From NCBI GenBank assembly GCA_001603615.1, contig LUZL01000022.1:1-11079 (forward strand): a stretch of DNA of 11,079 nucleotides, read 5' to 3'. A program made the position numbers and the translations under genes. A model generated the notes under the pieces. That model was given only the letters and a program-made list of their open reading frames with translations. It was not told the origin of the DNA and did no database searches. The DNA is from Bacteroidales bacterium Bact_20. GTDB lineage: Bacteria > Bacteroidota > Bacteroidia > Bacteroidales > DTU049. Positions within the stretch are counted from its first letter, which is position 1. Each line of letters begins with the position of its first letter. Shown here in pieces: positions 1-6,866 of this stretch.

Positions 1-482
1 AAAAATATAGATCCTACAGCAAAGAAAATAGATAAAAACATTAATAATATATGAGGTATCAAAACAAAGGCTGGTACAGGATCTTTGTATCTTAAAATCA
101 CTTGTTTACCTTTATTATTTAAAATTATTTGCTTATCTTGATCTTTTAGTACAACTTCATAAATCATTTTGCCTGCTGCGGGTAATTGTGGTAGATATCC
201 TATAAGCTTGCCATTTTCGTAATTCATCGTTTGTATTTGCCAATCATCATTACTTTTGAATCTTTTATATAGCAAAAGCCCATTAGCAGTCGTATCTCCG
301 ACTTCAATGATTATTTCTGCAGCTTTATTAGTCTGAGCACTTCTCGGTAGCTCGTATTTAATTTCCTTCCCTTTATAATTTACTTTATCATTTATTGGAT
401 ATGTAGGTCCAGTAATCCTTTGAAAATATGCTATGGCAAAAGTAAAAATTATTGAAATCAAATATATCAACCAATTTTTCAT
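1..482 (-). CDS. Membrane protein of unknown function, C-terminal part missing (partial)
   Basis: An open frame starts at the ATG complementary to 482-480 and runs 160 codons off the left edge without a stop. The N-terminus is a hydrophobic signal or anchor (about residues 4-20, beginning MKNWLIYLISIIF). Residues 22-133 are polar and strand-rich, with the landmarks GPTYP (25-29), LLLYKRFKSNDDW (69-81) and LPQLPAAGKMIYEV (97-110). A second hydrophobic stretch with a buried His (VLIPHILLMFLS, 140-151) starts at about 137 and continues past the edge. The layout suggests an outside-facing beta-type domain between membrane segments. From memory similar proteins occur in Bacteroidota and relatives without an assigned function. 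The start lies 20 bp after the prolyl oligopeptidase stop with no promoter-like box between, so the two are probably co-transcribed. I assign no function; the gene call itself is secure. Confidence 0.8.
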   Translation of the reverse strand, partial: MKNWLIYLISIIFTFAIAYFQRITGPTYPINDKVNYKGKEIKYELPRSAQTNKAAEIIIEVGDTTANGLLLYKRFKSNDDWQIQTMNYENGKLIGYLPQLPAAGKMIYEVVLKDQDKQIILNNKGKQVILRYKDPVPAFVLIPHILLMFLSIFFAVGSIF

Positions 483-502
483 ATTTTTATTTTTTTAAAA
501 AA

Positions 503-2602
503 TTAAAATTCCATACCAAGATTATACATCATAAAAGAAAAAATATCAGTTACCTCATCTATTACTTTAGACATTGGTTTACCGCCACCATGACCTGCAT
601 CTGTTTCTATTCTAATCAACACAGGATTATTACCTGCTTGTTTTTCTTGTAGAGTAGAAATAAATTTAAATGAATGAGCTGGCACTACTCTATCATCGTG
701 ATCTGCTGTAGTTACTAGAGTAGCAGGATATTCTACATCCTCTCTGATATTGTGAAGTGGAGAGTATGCATATAAATATTTAAAATCTTCAGGATTATCG
801 CTACTACCATAGTCACCTACCCAAGCCCATCCGATAGTAAATTTGTGATAACGTAGCATATCCATTACACCTACTGCAGGTAGAGCTACTTTGAATAAAT
901 CTGGTCTCTGAGTCATCACTGCACCTACTAATAGGCCACCATTAGAGCCACCTTTTATTGCTAATTTAGATGGAGAAGTATAACCATGTAATATCAAATA
1001 TTCTGCAGCAGCTATGAAATCATCAAAAACATTTTGTTTTTTTTCTTTTGTGCCAGCTTCGTGCCATGCCTTACCATATTCTCCTCCACCTCTTATATTA
1101 GGGACAGCATATATACCACCTTTTTCTAAAAAAGGTATAATTGTGATATTGAATGTCGGTAATACACTTATATTAAAGCCACCATAACCATATAGTAATG
1201 TAGGATTGTTACCATCTAATTTAATATCTTTTTTATATGTGATAAACATAGGTATTTTAGTACCATCTTTAGATTTATAAAACACTTGCTCAGTGATATA
1301 ATTATCAGGATTAAATTTCATTGATGTTCGGAAAAATTCAGTCATTTTTTTAGCATCTGCATCATATTTGAATATTGTAGGTGGATAAAGATATGAGGTG
1401 AAAGTGAAATATATATTATTATGCTCATAATATGTGCTAATGCCAGTAACTGTCCCCATAGTAGGTAGTTGAATTTCATTCAATATTTGTCCCGTTTTAT
1501 CAGCTAAAAGTAATTTGCTTTTAACATCTTCCTGATAGTGAATAACCCAATAATCCTTAGTAGCATAGATACCATTTAATACATTTTTAGTTTCATCTAT
1601 TACAGTTTCTATCTGAAAAGGTTGCTTTTTCAGATTTACTTTTATTAATTTATAATTGGGAGCATTATCATTTGTAATAAAATAAGCTATATCACCAATA
1701 ATATCTACTAATGAATAATCATTTGCAAATCCACTGAATAATAATTTAAAGCTATTGTTTTTGATAGGTAATTTAGAAACACTTAATTGTAATCCACTTG
1801 TAGATTCAGTTTCATAAAGAAAAGCATATTTTTCATCCCTATCAATTTGTATAGAATAATTTCTTAATGGATAATCATTATTTTCATAGATTAATTTATC
1901 TTTATCTTGAGAAGTCCCCAGCTTATGATAATAGACTTTGTGGTATTCATTTTTTGCTGTAAAAGCTTTAGTAGAATCTTTAATTTCATATCCGCTATAG
2001 TAGAATCCATCTTTGTACCAAGCTATATCAGTGAATTTAGCCCATTTGATATGATCAGGTAGTAATCTCATAGCATTCATATCAAAAACAAATATTTCTA
2101 CCCAATCACTGCCAGCTTTAGAAATACCATAAGCTAAATATTGATTATCATGAGAAAATGATAGTGTACTGAGTGATATAGTACCCTTAGAATCCCACTT
2201 ATTAGGATCTAAAATTACTTGTTCTATACCAGATTTGATATCTTTTTGGTAGAATACGCTTTGATTTTGTAAACCTGTATTTTTGAAATAATAAAGTTTT
2301 CCTTGCTTTTCTGATGGTGTGCCCATACGCTCATAATTCCATATTTCTTCATAATATTTTCGCAATTTATCACGAAAAGGAATTTTTTCTAAATATGAAA
2401 ATGTAAGTTTATTTTGCTCTTGTATCCACTGCTTAGTATCCGGACTATTCTCGTCTTCTAACCAACGATAGGGGTCAGCGACCATAGTACCGTGATAGTT
2501 GTCTACTACATCAACTTTCTTAGTTTTAGGATACTCTAATTTCTGTGCATATACTATATTCATAGTTAAAAATATTACAACATAAACAAAATATTTTTTC
2601 AT
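503..2602 (-). CDS. Secreted prolyl oligopeptidase (S9A serine peptidase)
   Basis: The 699-residue product is a full-length S9A prolyl oligopeptidase, which cuts short peptides after proline. A signal peptide (MKKYFVYVVIFL...VYA, probable cleavage after Ala19) sends it to the periplasm. The N-terminal segment contains DPYRWLED (43-50), typical of the family. Residues about 80-430 would form the beta-propeller that screens substrate size. The alpha/beta-hydrolase domain (about 431-699) carries LLYGYGGF (469-476), PNIRGGGEYG (501-510), the nucleophile Ser553 in GGSNGG, Asp636 in ADHDDRVVP and His671 in AGHGGGKP, so the triad is intact. The length is normal and no frame damage is seen. It is the first gene of a minus-strand pair with the membrane protein at 1-482. 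The start is supported by the signal peptide and by a TATATTTG box only 10 bp upstream. A role in peptide scavenging is family knowledge; the substrate is unknown. Confidence 0.96.
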   Translation of the reverse strand: MKKYFVYVVIFLTMNIVYAQKLEYPKTKKVDVVDNYHGTMVADPYRWLEDENSPDTKQWIQEQNKLTFSYLEKIPFRDKLRKYYEEIWNYERMGTPSEKQGKLYYFKNTGLQNQSVFYQKDIKSGIEQVILDPNKWDSKGTISLSTLSFSHDNQYLAYGISKAGSDWVEIFVFDMNAMRLLPDHIKWAKFTDIAWYKDGFYYSGYEIKDSTKAFTAKNEYHKVYYHKLGTSQDKDKLIYENNDYPLRNYSIQIDRDEKYAFLYETESTSGLQLSVSKLPIKNNSFKLLFSGFANDYSLVDIIGDIAYFITNDNAPNYKLIKVNLKKQPFQIETVIDETKNVLNGIYATKDYWVIHYQEDVKSKLLLADKTGQILNEIQLPTMGTVTGISTYYEHNNIYFTFTSYLYPPTIFKYDADAKKMTEFFRTSMKFNPDNYITEQVFYKSKDGTKIPMFITYKKDIKLDGNNPTLLYGYGGFNISVLPTFNITIIPFLEKGGIYAVPNIRGGGEYGKAWHEAGTKEKKQNVFDDFIAAAEYLILHGYTSPSKLAIKGGSNGGLLVGAVMTQRPDLFKVALPAVGVMDMLRYHKFTIGWAWVGDYGSSDNPEDFKYLYAYSPLHNIREDVEYPATLVTTADHDDRVVPAHSFKFISTLQEKQAGNNPVLIRIETDAGHGGGKPMSKVIDEVTDIFSFMMYNLGMEF

Positions 2603-2612
2603 AATTTTTTTA

Positions 2613-2620
2613 CAAATATA
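2613..2620 (-). promoter_or_regulatory. Putative -7 box of the prolyl oligopeptidase promoter
   Basis: Read on the minus strand the sequence is TATATTTG, a perfect TAnnTTTG Bacteroidota -7 element. It ends 10 bp before the ATG at 2602, so the leader would be only a few bases. No TTTG is found at the expected 19-21 bp further upstream (the nearest TTG, at 2651-2653, is 30 bp away), so the -33 half is weak or absent. Confidence 0.4.
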
Positions 2621-2720
2621 GATTAAAATTTAGTATTTATTTTTAAATATCAATTTATATAACTAAAAATAAATATTTTAGTATTAAGTATAATTAATCT
2701 ATAATAAAAAATCAAAAAAA

Positions 2721-2751
2721 TTATACAAAAAAAATTATTAAATTTGTATAA
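2721..2751. repeat. 9-bp perfect inverted repeat over the recQ promoter
   Basis: The arms TTATACAAA (2721-2729) and TTTGTATAA (2743-2751) are exact reverse complements separated by 13 bp, with arm centres 22 bp apart (about two helical turns). The right arm contains the TTTG that serves as the proposed recQ -33 element. It could be an operator, but a short AT-rich repeat may also arise by chance. Confidence 0.35.
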
Positions 2752-2773
2752 ATAAAAAATATTATTAACTTTG
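2743..2773 (+). promoter_or_regulatory. Putative Bacteroidota-type promoter for the recQ cluster
   Basis: TTTG at 2743-2746 and TAACTTTG at 2766-2773 match the TTTG / TAnnTTTG consensus exactly, with a 19-bp spacer. This is the best promoter in the window. Transcription would begin near 2780, leaving a leader of roughly 105 nt before the recQ ATG. That leader is almost pure A/T and I see no riboswitch or strong hairpin in it. Confidence 0.6.
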
Positions 2774-2886
2774 AAAATATTTAATTAAACAAAAATTATA
2801 ATAAAATAGTCTAAAACATAATTAATATTATATAATTATAAAAAAATTAATAACTTTACAAAAAACAAAGGGAAAAAGTATTTGTA

Positions 2887-5115
2887 ATGGAAAGTAAAAC
2901 TATTGAAACAAAGAATATTACTAGAGAAGAGATTTATCATACGCTAAAAACAGTTTTTGGTTATGATAAGTTTAAACTATATCAGGAAGAAATAATTACA
3001 AGTTTGCTAAGTGGTCATGATACATTTGTAGTGATGCCAACTGGTGGAGGCAAATCTCTTACATATCAATTACCAGCATTATTATGTGAAGGTACAGCTA
3101 TAATTATATCTCCTTTATTAGCTTTAATGAAAAATCAAGTAGATATCATTAGAAATATATATGCTGATGACAAAATAGCACATATGCTTAATAGTACTTT
3201 GCCACGTAGAGAGCTAAAACAAATCTTTGAAGATCTAGCAAATGGGAAAACAAAAATGCTATTTATTGCTCCAGAATCTCTAAAAAAAGAATCTTATACA
3301 GATTTTTTCAAAACTTTGAAATTATCTTTTTTTGCCATAGATGAGGCACATTGTATATCTGAATGGGGGCATGATTTCAGGCCAGAATATCGTATGATCA
3401 GGCCTATGATAGATGCTATAGGTCAAGATGTACCTGTCGTTTCTCTCACTGCCACTGCTACTCCTAAAGTACAAGAAGATATTATTAAAAATCTAAAATT
3501 AAAAAAACCTAATATTTACATTTCTAGTTTTAATAGACCGAATCTATATTATGAAGTAAGGCCTAAAACAAAAAATATAAATAAAGAAATAATTCAATTA
3601 GTTAGAGAAAGAGAAGGTAAAAGTGGTATAATATATTGTATGATGCGAAAAACCACTGAAAAAATAGCTGAATTGCTCCAAGCTAATGGAATCAATGCTT
3701 TACCATATCATGCTGGGCTGAGTGGTGCAGTGAGGCGACAGACACAAGATTTATTTCTTAGGCAGGATATAGATATCATAGTAGCTACTATAGCTTTTGG
3801 TATGGGAATTGATAAACCAGATATCAGGTACATTATTCATTATGACATGCCAAAGAGTCTAGAAGCATATTATCAAGAAACAGGACGTGCTGGCAGAGAT
3901 GGCGGCGAGGGCGATTGTATTGCTTTCTATAATGAAGATGATCTTATCAAATTTGATAAAATGGAGCAAAATAATCGTGGTGTAGCTGAAAAAGAAATTT
4001 CTGATTTGATAATGTACGAGACTATTTCTTATGCAGAAAGCACTATTTGTAGGAGAAAGCTTCTCTTACACTATTTTGGCGAAGACTATCCAGATGATAA
4101 TTGCCATAGCTGCGATAATTGTATTTATCCTAAAACTCAATTTGATGCTAAAAAAGAAGTTTTGACAGTATTAACTGCTATTAATGAGACAAAAGAACAG
4201 TACAAAGCTAAAATGATTGTCAAAATCCTTTTAGGTAATGATAAAGACAAAGCTTCTTTGAAACATTTCAAAGCTGAAAAACTTACAAGCTATGGTGCTG
4301 GTGCTGAATACGATGAGAAATTTTGGAATTCAATTATTAGACAAATATTAATTTTGAATTTTTTAACAAAAGACATCAATAATTATGGTGTTTTAAAAAT
4401 AACAGAAAAAGGTAAAGAATTTTTAACAAACCCCAAAAGTATTATGCTGACAAGAGATAGAGATTTTTCTGAAGAAAATGAGGAACTAGATGATGAAATG
4501 AAAATGAAAGGTGGATCTGGAGCAGATATGATTTTGCTCAAAATGCTAAAAGATCTTCGTAATCAAATAGCTAAACAAAACAATTTGCCACCGTTTGTAA
4601 TATTTCAAGATCCCTCACTGGAAGAAATGACCATCCAATATCCTATAACTATAGATGAATTACAAAATATCACTGGTGTAGGTGTGGGAAAAGCACAAAA
4701 GTATGGTCAACCTTTTGTAGATCTGATAAAACAATATGTAGAGGAGAATGAAATTGAACGCCCGAATGATATTATCATTCGCTCATCTGCTAACACTTCA
4801 AGCCTCAAAATATTTATTATTCAAAGTATAGACCGCAAGATTCCTCTAGATGAAATAGCTAATGCTAAAAATTTAACTTTTTACGAATTACTGGATCAAA
4901 TCGATAAAATCGTTGCTAGTGGTATTCGTATAGATATTGATTATTTCATTGATGAAATTGTAGATCCTTATCATCAAGAAGAAATCTATGATTATTTTAG
5001 AAATGCTAGTACAGATGATATTCAACAAGCTTTAGAAGAACTTGGTGAAAATGAATATACTGAAGAAGAAATTAGACTGATGCGTATTAAATTTATCTCA
5101 GAAATGGGCAATTAA
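2887..5115 (+). CDS. recQ: ATP-dependent DNA helicase RecQ
   Basis: The 742-residue product is a 3'-5' superfamily 2 DNA helicase used in recombination repair and replication-fork processing. Visible motifs in order are Walker A MPTGGGKS (50-57, Lys56), the DEAH box inside AIDEAHCISEW (150-160), LTATATP (187-193), FNRPNL (215-220), and the motif VI arginine finger QETGRAGRDG (330-339). The zinc-binding cysteines are Cys388, Cys406, Cys409 and Cys412. A winged-helix RQC domain follows (about 420-520), then HRDC (about 545-620). Residues 621-742 form the acidic C-terminal extension with DDIQQALEELGE (710-721), which is usual for Bacteroidota RecQ, so the length is normal. It is the first gene of a five-gene plus-strand run and the next start is 30 bp away. 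No Shine-Dalgarno is present; the ATG at 2887 gives the family's usual N-terminus. Confidence 0.97.
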   Translation: MESKTIETKNITREEIYHTLKTVFGYDKFKLYQEEIITSLLSGHDTFVVMPTGGGKSLTYQLPALLCEGTAIIISPLLALMKNQVDIIRNIYADDKIAHMLNSTLPRRELKQIFEDLANGKTKMLFIAPESLKKESYTDFFKTLKLSFFAIDEAHCISEWGHDFRPEYRMIRPMIDAIGQDVPVVSLTATATPKVQEDIIKNLKLKKPNIYISSFNRPNLYYEVRPKTKNINKEIIQLVREREGKSGIIYCMMRKTTEKIAELLQANGINALPYHAGLSGAVRRQTQDLFLRQDIDIIVATIAFGMGIDKPDIRYIIHYDMPKSLEAYYQETGRAGRDGGEGDCIAFYNEDDLIKFDKMEQNNRGVAEKEISDLIMYETISYAESTICRRKLLLHYFGEDYPDDNCHSCDNCIYPKTQFDAKKEVLTVLTAINETKEQYKAKMIVKILLGNDKDKASLKHFKAEKLTSYGAGAEYDEKFWNSIIRQILILNFLTKDINNYGVLKITEKGKEFLTNPKSIMLTRDRDFSEENEELDDEMKMKGGSGADMILLKMLKDLRNQIAKQNNLPPFVIFQDPSLEEMTIQYPITIDELQNITGVGVGKAQKYGQPFVDLIKQYVEENEIERPNDIIIRSSANTSSLKIFIIQSIDRKIPLDEIANAKNLTFYELLDQIDKIVASGIRIDIDYFIDEIVDPYHQEEIYDYFRNASTDDIQQALEELGENEYTEEEIRLMRIKFISEMGN

Positions 5116-5145
5116 TTTCTATTAACAAATTAAATATTAAAAATT

Positions 5146-5832
5146 ATGGAAGAAGAAAAAGATTTAATTAACAATGATACTACAACTGAACCAGAAAATA
5201 ATTTATCTGAACCTGTAGAAAATCAACATACTGAAACTCCTAGGACATGTAAATGCAATTATAATTTTTGGTGGCAATTAATACTTTCTATATTGCTGTT
5301 AGTATTACTCATATTGCAATTTATTCCAAATAAAAAAGCTAATGTAAAAACTGACCTTGTAGCTACCACTGTCAAAATAGCTCATATAAATGTAGATACT
5401 ATTATGTCTAACTATCCATTAGTAGATACATTACAAAATAGGCTTCAACGACAAGTGAGTTCACTGGAAAATGATTTGATAAATAGACAAAATAGCTTAC
5501 AAAGAAATATGCAAGCTTATCAAAATGATATGCAAGCAGGTAAAATAATCACTAAGGATGAAGCTAGTAGACGTGAACAACAACTAATGAATGAGCAACA
5601 ACAGCTAATCTCTCTAAGAGATCAATATGATATGCAAATTCAACAATTGCAAGCTTCTATGCAAAAAGAAATCCTGGATAGCATCAAAACTGCTATTAAT
5701 ATTTTATCATTAGAATTTAGTTTTGATTATGTATTAGGATATTCTAATGAGGGAGCAATATTTTATGCTAATCCTAAATTAGATATAACAAACGAAGCGT
5801 TAAAAATATTAAATAATAGACTTAAAAAATGA
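5146..5832 (+). CDS. Membrane-anchored OmpH/Skp-like coiled-coil protein
   Basis: The 228-residue product has three parts. Residues 1-34 are an acidic, polar tail. Residues 41-60 form one transmembrane helix (FWWQLILSILLLVLLILQFI), preceded by a Cys-x-Cys pair (Cys35, Cys37). Residues 76-228 resemble the OmpH/Skp chaperone family: a strand (KIAHINVDTIMSNYP, 77-91), a long Gln-rich coiled coil (about 95-185), and a return strand FDYVLGYSNEGAIFYANP (193-210). Classical Skp is a soluble periplasmic holdase for outer-membrane proteins with a cleaved signal peptide; here a membrane anchor with a probable cytoplasmic tail replaces it. Flanking charges do not fix the topology, so the periplasmic placement of the coiled coil is inferred from the family. 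The stop overlaps the next start by 4 bp (ATGA), pointing to coupled translation with the lipoprotein. Confidence 0.82.
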   Translation: MEEEKDLINNDTTTEPENNLSEPVENQHTETPRTCKCNYNFWWQLILSILLLVLLILQFIPNKKANVKTDLVATTVKIAHINVDTIMSNYPLVDTLQNRLQRQVSSLENDLINRQNSLQRNMQAYQNDMQAGKIITKDEASRREQQLMNEQQQLISLRDQYDMQIQQLQASMQKEILDSIKTAINILSLEFSFDYVLGYSNEGAIFYANPKLDITNEALKILNNRLKK

Positions 5833-6251
5833 GAAATATAACGAAATTTATTTTCATTTTATTTGCTATAACACTCTTTACTAATTGTAAACAACAATTA
5901 AACAAAGTAATAGAAGAATCATACCCAGATGGTAATCCCAAAATTGTTTATTACCTTGATAAAAATAATAACAAAGTAAAAATAGAAGAATACTATCCTA
6001 ATGGTACTCTCAAATATACTGGTGGCCTAAATAATGAATTAAGACATGGTGAATGGAAATATTACCATCCAAATGGCAAATTATGGTCAGAAGGCACTTA
6101 TGACAATGGTACAAGAATAGGGAAGAGTGTAACCTATTATGAAAATGGCAATGTACGCATTAAAGGGTCATATAAAGATGGGAAACCATTCGGTAAATGG
6201 TATTTTTATGATAAAAATGGTGAATTGATTGAGACTAAGAATTTTGATTAA
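5829..6251 (+). CDS. MORN-repeat lipoprotein (YwqK-type)
   Basis: The 140-residue product has a lipoprotein signal ending in the lipobox LFTNC (Cys20 would be lipidated), so it should be anchored in the envelope. The rest is a run of about five MORN-like units of the form YYPNG-x-L-x-x-x-G: YPDGNPK (32-38), YYPNGTLKYTG (55-65), YYHPNGKLWSEGTY (78-91), YYENGNVRIKGSY (103-115) and FYDKNGELIE (126-135), with the linking GEWK/GKWYF pieces typical of this group. Such proteins are often labelled 'toxin-antitoxin YwqK family antitoxin' by automated pipelines; nothing here supports that, as the protein is exported and no toxin lies next to it. MORN units are scaffold or binding repeats, and the ligand is unknown. 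It starts inside the stop of the OmpH-like gene and ends 6 bp before pth. Confidence 0.85.
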   Translation: MRNITKFIFILFAITLFTNCKQQLNKVIEESYPDGNPKIVYYLDKNNNKVKIEEYYPNGTLKYTGGLNNELRHGEWKYYHPNGKLWSEGTYDNGTRIGKSVTYYENGNVRIKGSYKDGKPFGKWYFYDKNGELIETKNFD

Positions 6252-6257
6252 TTTACC

Positions 6258-6839
6258 ATGGCTGATAATGTATATTTAGTCGCAGGACTAGGAAATATAG
6301 GTTATGAATATGAACATTCTAGACATAATATAGGTTTTGATATTTTAGATTTTTTTGTAGAAAAATATTCCTCATCTTTTAAGCAAGATAGGTATGCATT
6401 CAGAGCAGATGTAAAAATAAAAAATAAACTTTTTATTTGTATAAAACCTACTACTTACATGAATTTGAGTGGAAAAGCAGTGAATTATTGGGTTAAAATC
6501 CTTGATATTCCATTATCTCGTAGTATAATTATTTATGATGATTTGGAACTACCTCTAGGCAAAATAAGAATTAAAGCTAAGGGAAGTGCAGGTACACACA
6601 AAGGACTTGGCAATATCATAGAAACTTTACAAACAGAACAAATCCCTCGTATGCGCATAGGTATAGATAATAATTTTTTACCAGGACAACAGATAGATTA
6701 TGTTTTAGAAAAATGGCCAAAAGATCAATGGGAAAAAATATCTAAAGTTTTTCCTATAGCTTCAGAAGCTCTTTATACATGGGCATTTGAAGGTATAGAC
6801 AAAGCAATGAACAAATACAATAATATTATTATAGAATAA
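6258..6839 (+). CDS. pth: Peptidyl-tRNA hydrolase
   Basis: The 193-residue product is a bacterial Pth of standard length. The enzyme frees tRNA from peptidyl-tRNAs that drop off ribosomes, in the cytoplasm. Conserved elements are VAGLGNIGYEYEHSRHNIGF (8-27), with Asn13 and the catalytic His23; KPTTYMNLSGKAV (63-75), with Asn69; YDDLELPLG (93-101), with Asp94; and RMRIGI (131-136). One difference stands out: the conserved (G)GHNG motif reads THKG (113-116), placing Lys115 where Escherichia coli Pth has Asn114, a residue that helps position the substrate and water. The AAA codon is unambiguous in this sequence. The rest of the active site is intact, so I expect an active enzyme. It sits 6 bp after the lipoprotein gene and 27 bp before the MATE gene. 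The start ATG gives the normal N-terminus. Confidence 0.95.
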   Translation: MADNVYLVAGLGNIGYEYEHSRHNIGFDILDFFVEKYSSSFKQDRYAFRADVKIKNKLFICIKPTTYMNLSGKAVNYWVKILDIPLSRSIIIYDDLELPLGKIRIKAKGSAGTHKGLGNIIETLQTEQIPRMRIGIDNNFLPGQQIDYVLEKWPKDQWEKISKVFPIASEALYTWAFEGIDKAMNKYNNIIIE

Positions 6840-6866
6840 AAAGAATTTTGCTAAAATAAACTCTTT

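Noticed and set aside
452..652. A 66-codon plus-strand open frame
   Set aside because: It lies antisense over the end of the prolyl oligopeptidase gene, whose catalytic domain is intact there, and over the start of the membrane protein. Its translation has the low-complexity look of a chance frame.
2851..2858. TAACTTTA as an alternative recQ -7 box
   Set aside because: It differs from TAnnTTTG in the last base and has no TTTG at the -33 distance, unlike the complete match at 2743-2773.
2867..2872. AAAGGG as a Shine-Dalgarno sequence for recQ
   Set aside because: It ends 14 bp before the ATG, too far for normal pairing, and no other gene in the window has such a site.
5038..5115. RecQ C-terminal acidic extension as a novel fused domain
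   Set aside because: As I recall the family, Bacteroidota RecQ proteins of about 730 residues commonly end in a closely similar stretch.
5829..6251. Toxin-antitoxin module (YwqK-type antitoxin)
   Set aside because: The protein has a lipoprotein signal and MORN units, and neither neighbour resembles a toxin. The label comes from automated family naming.
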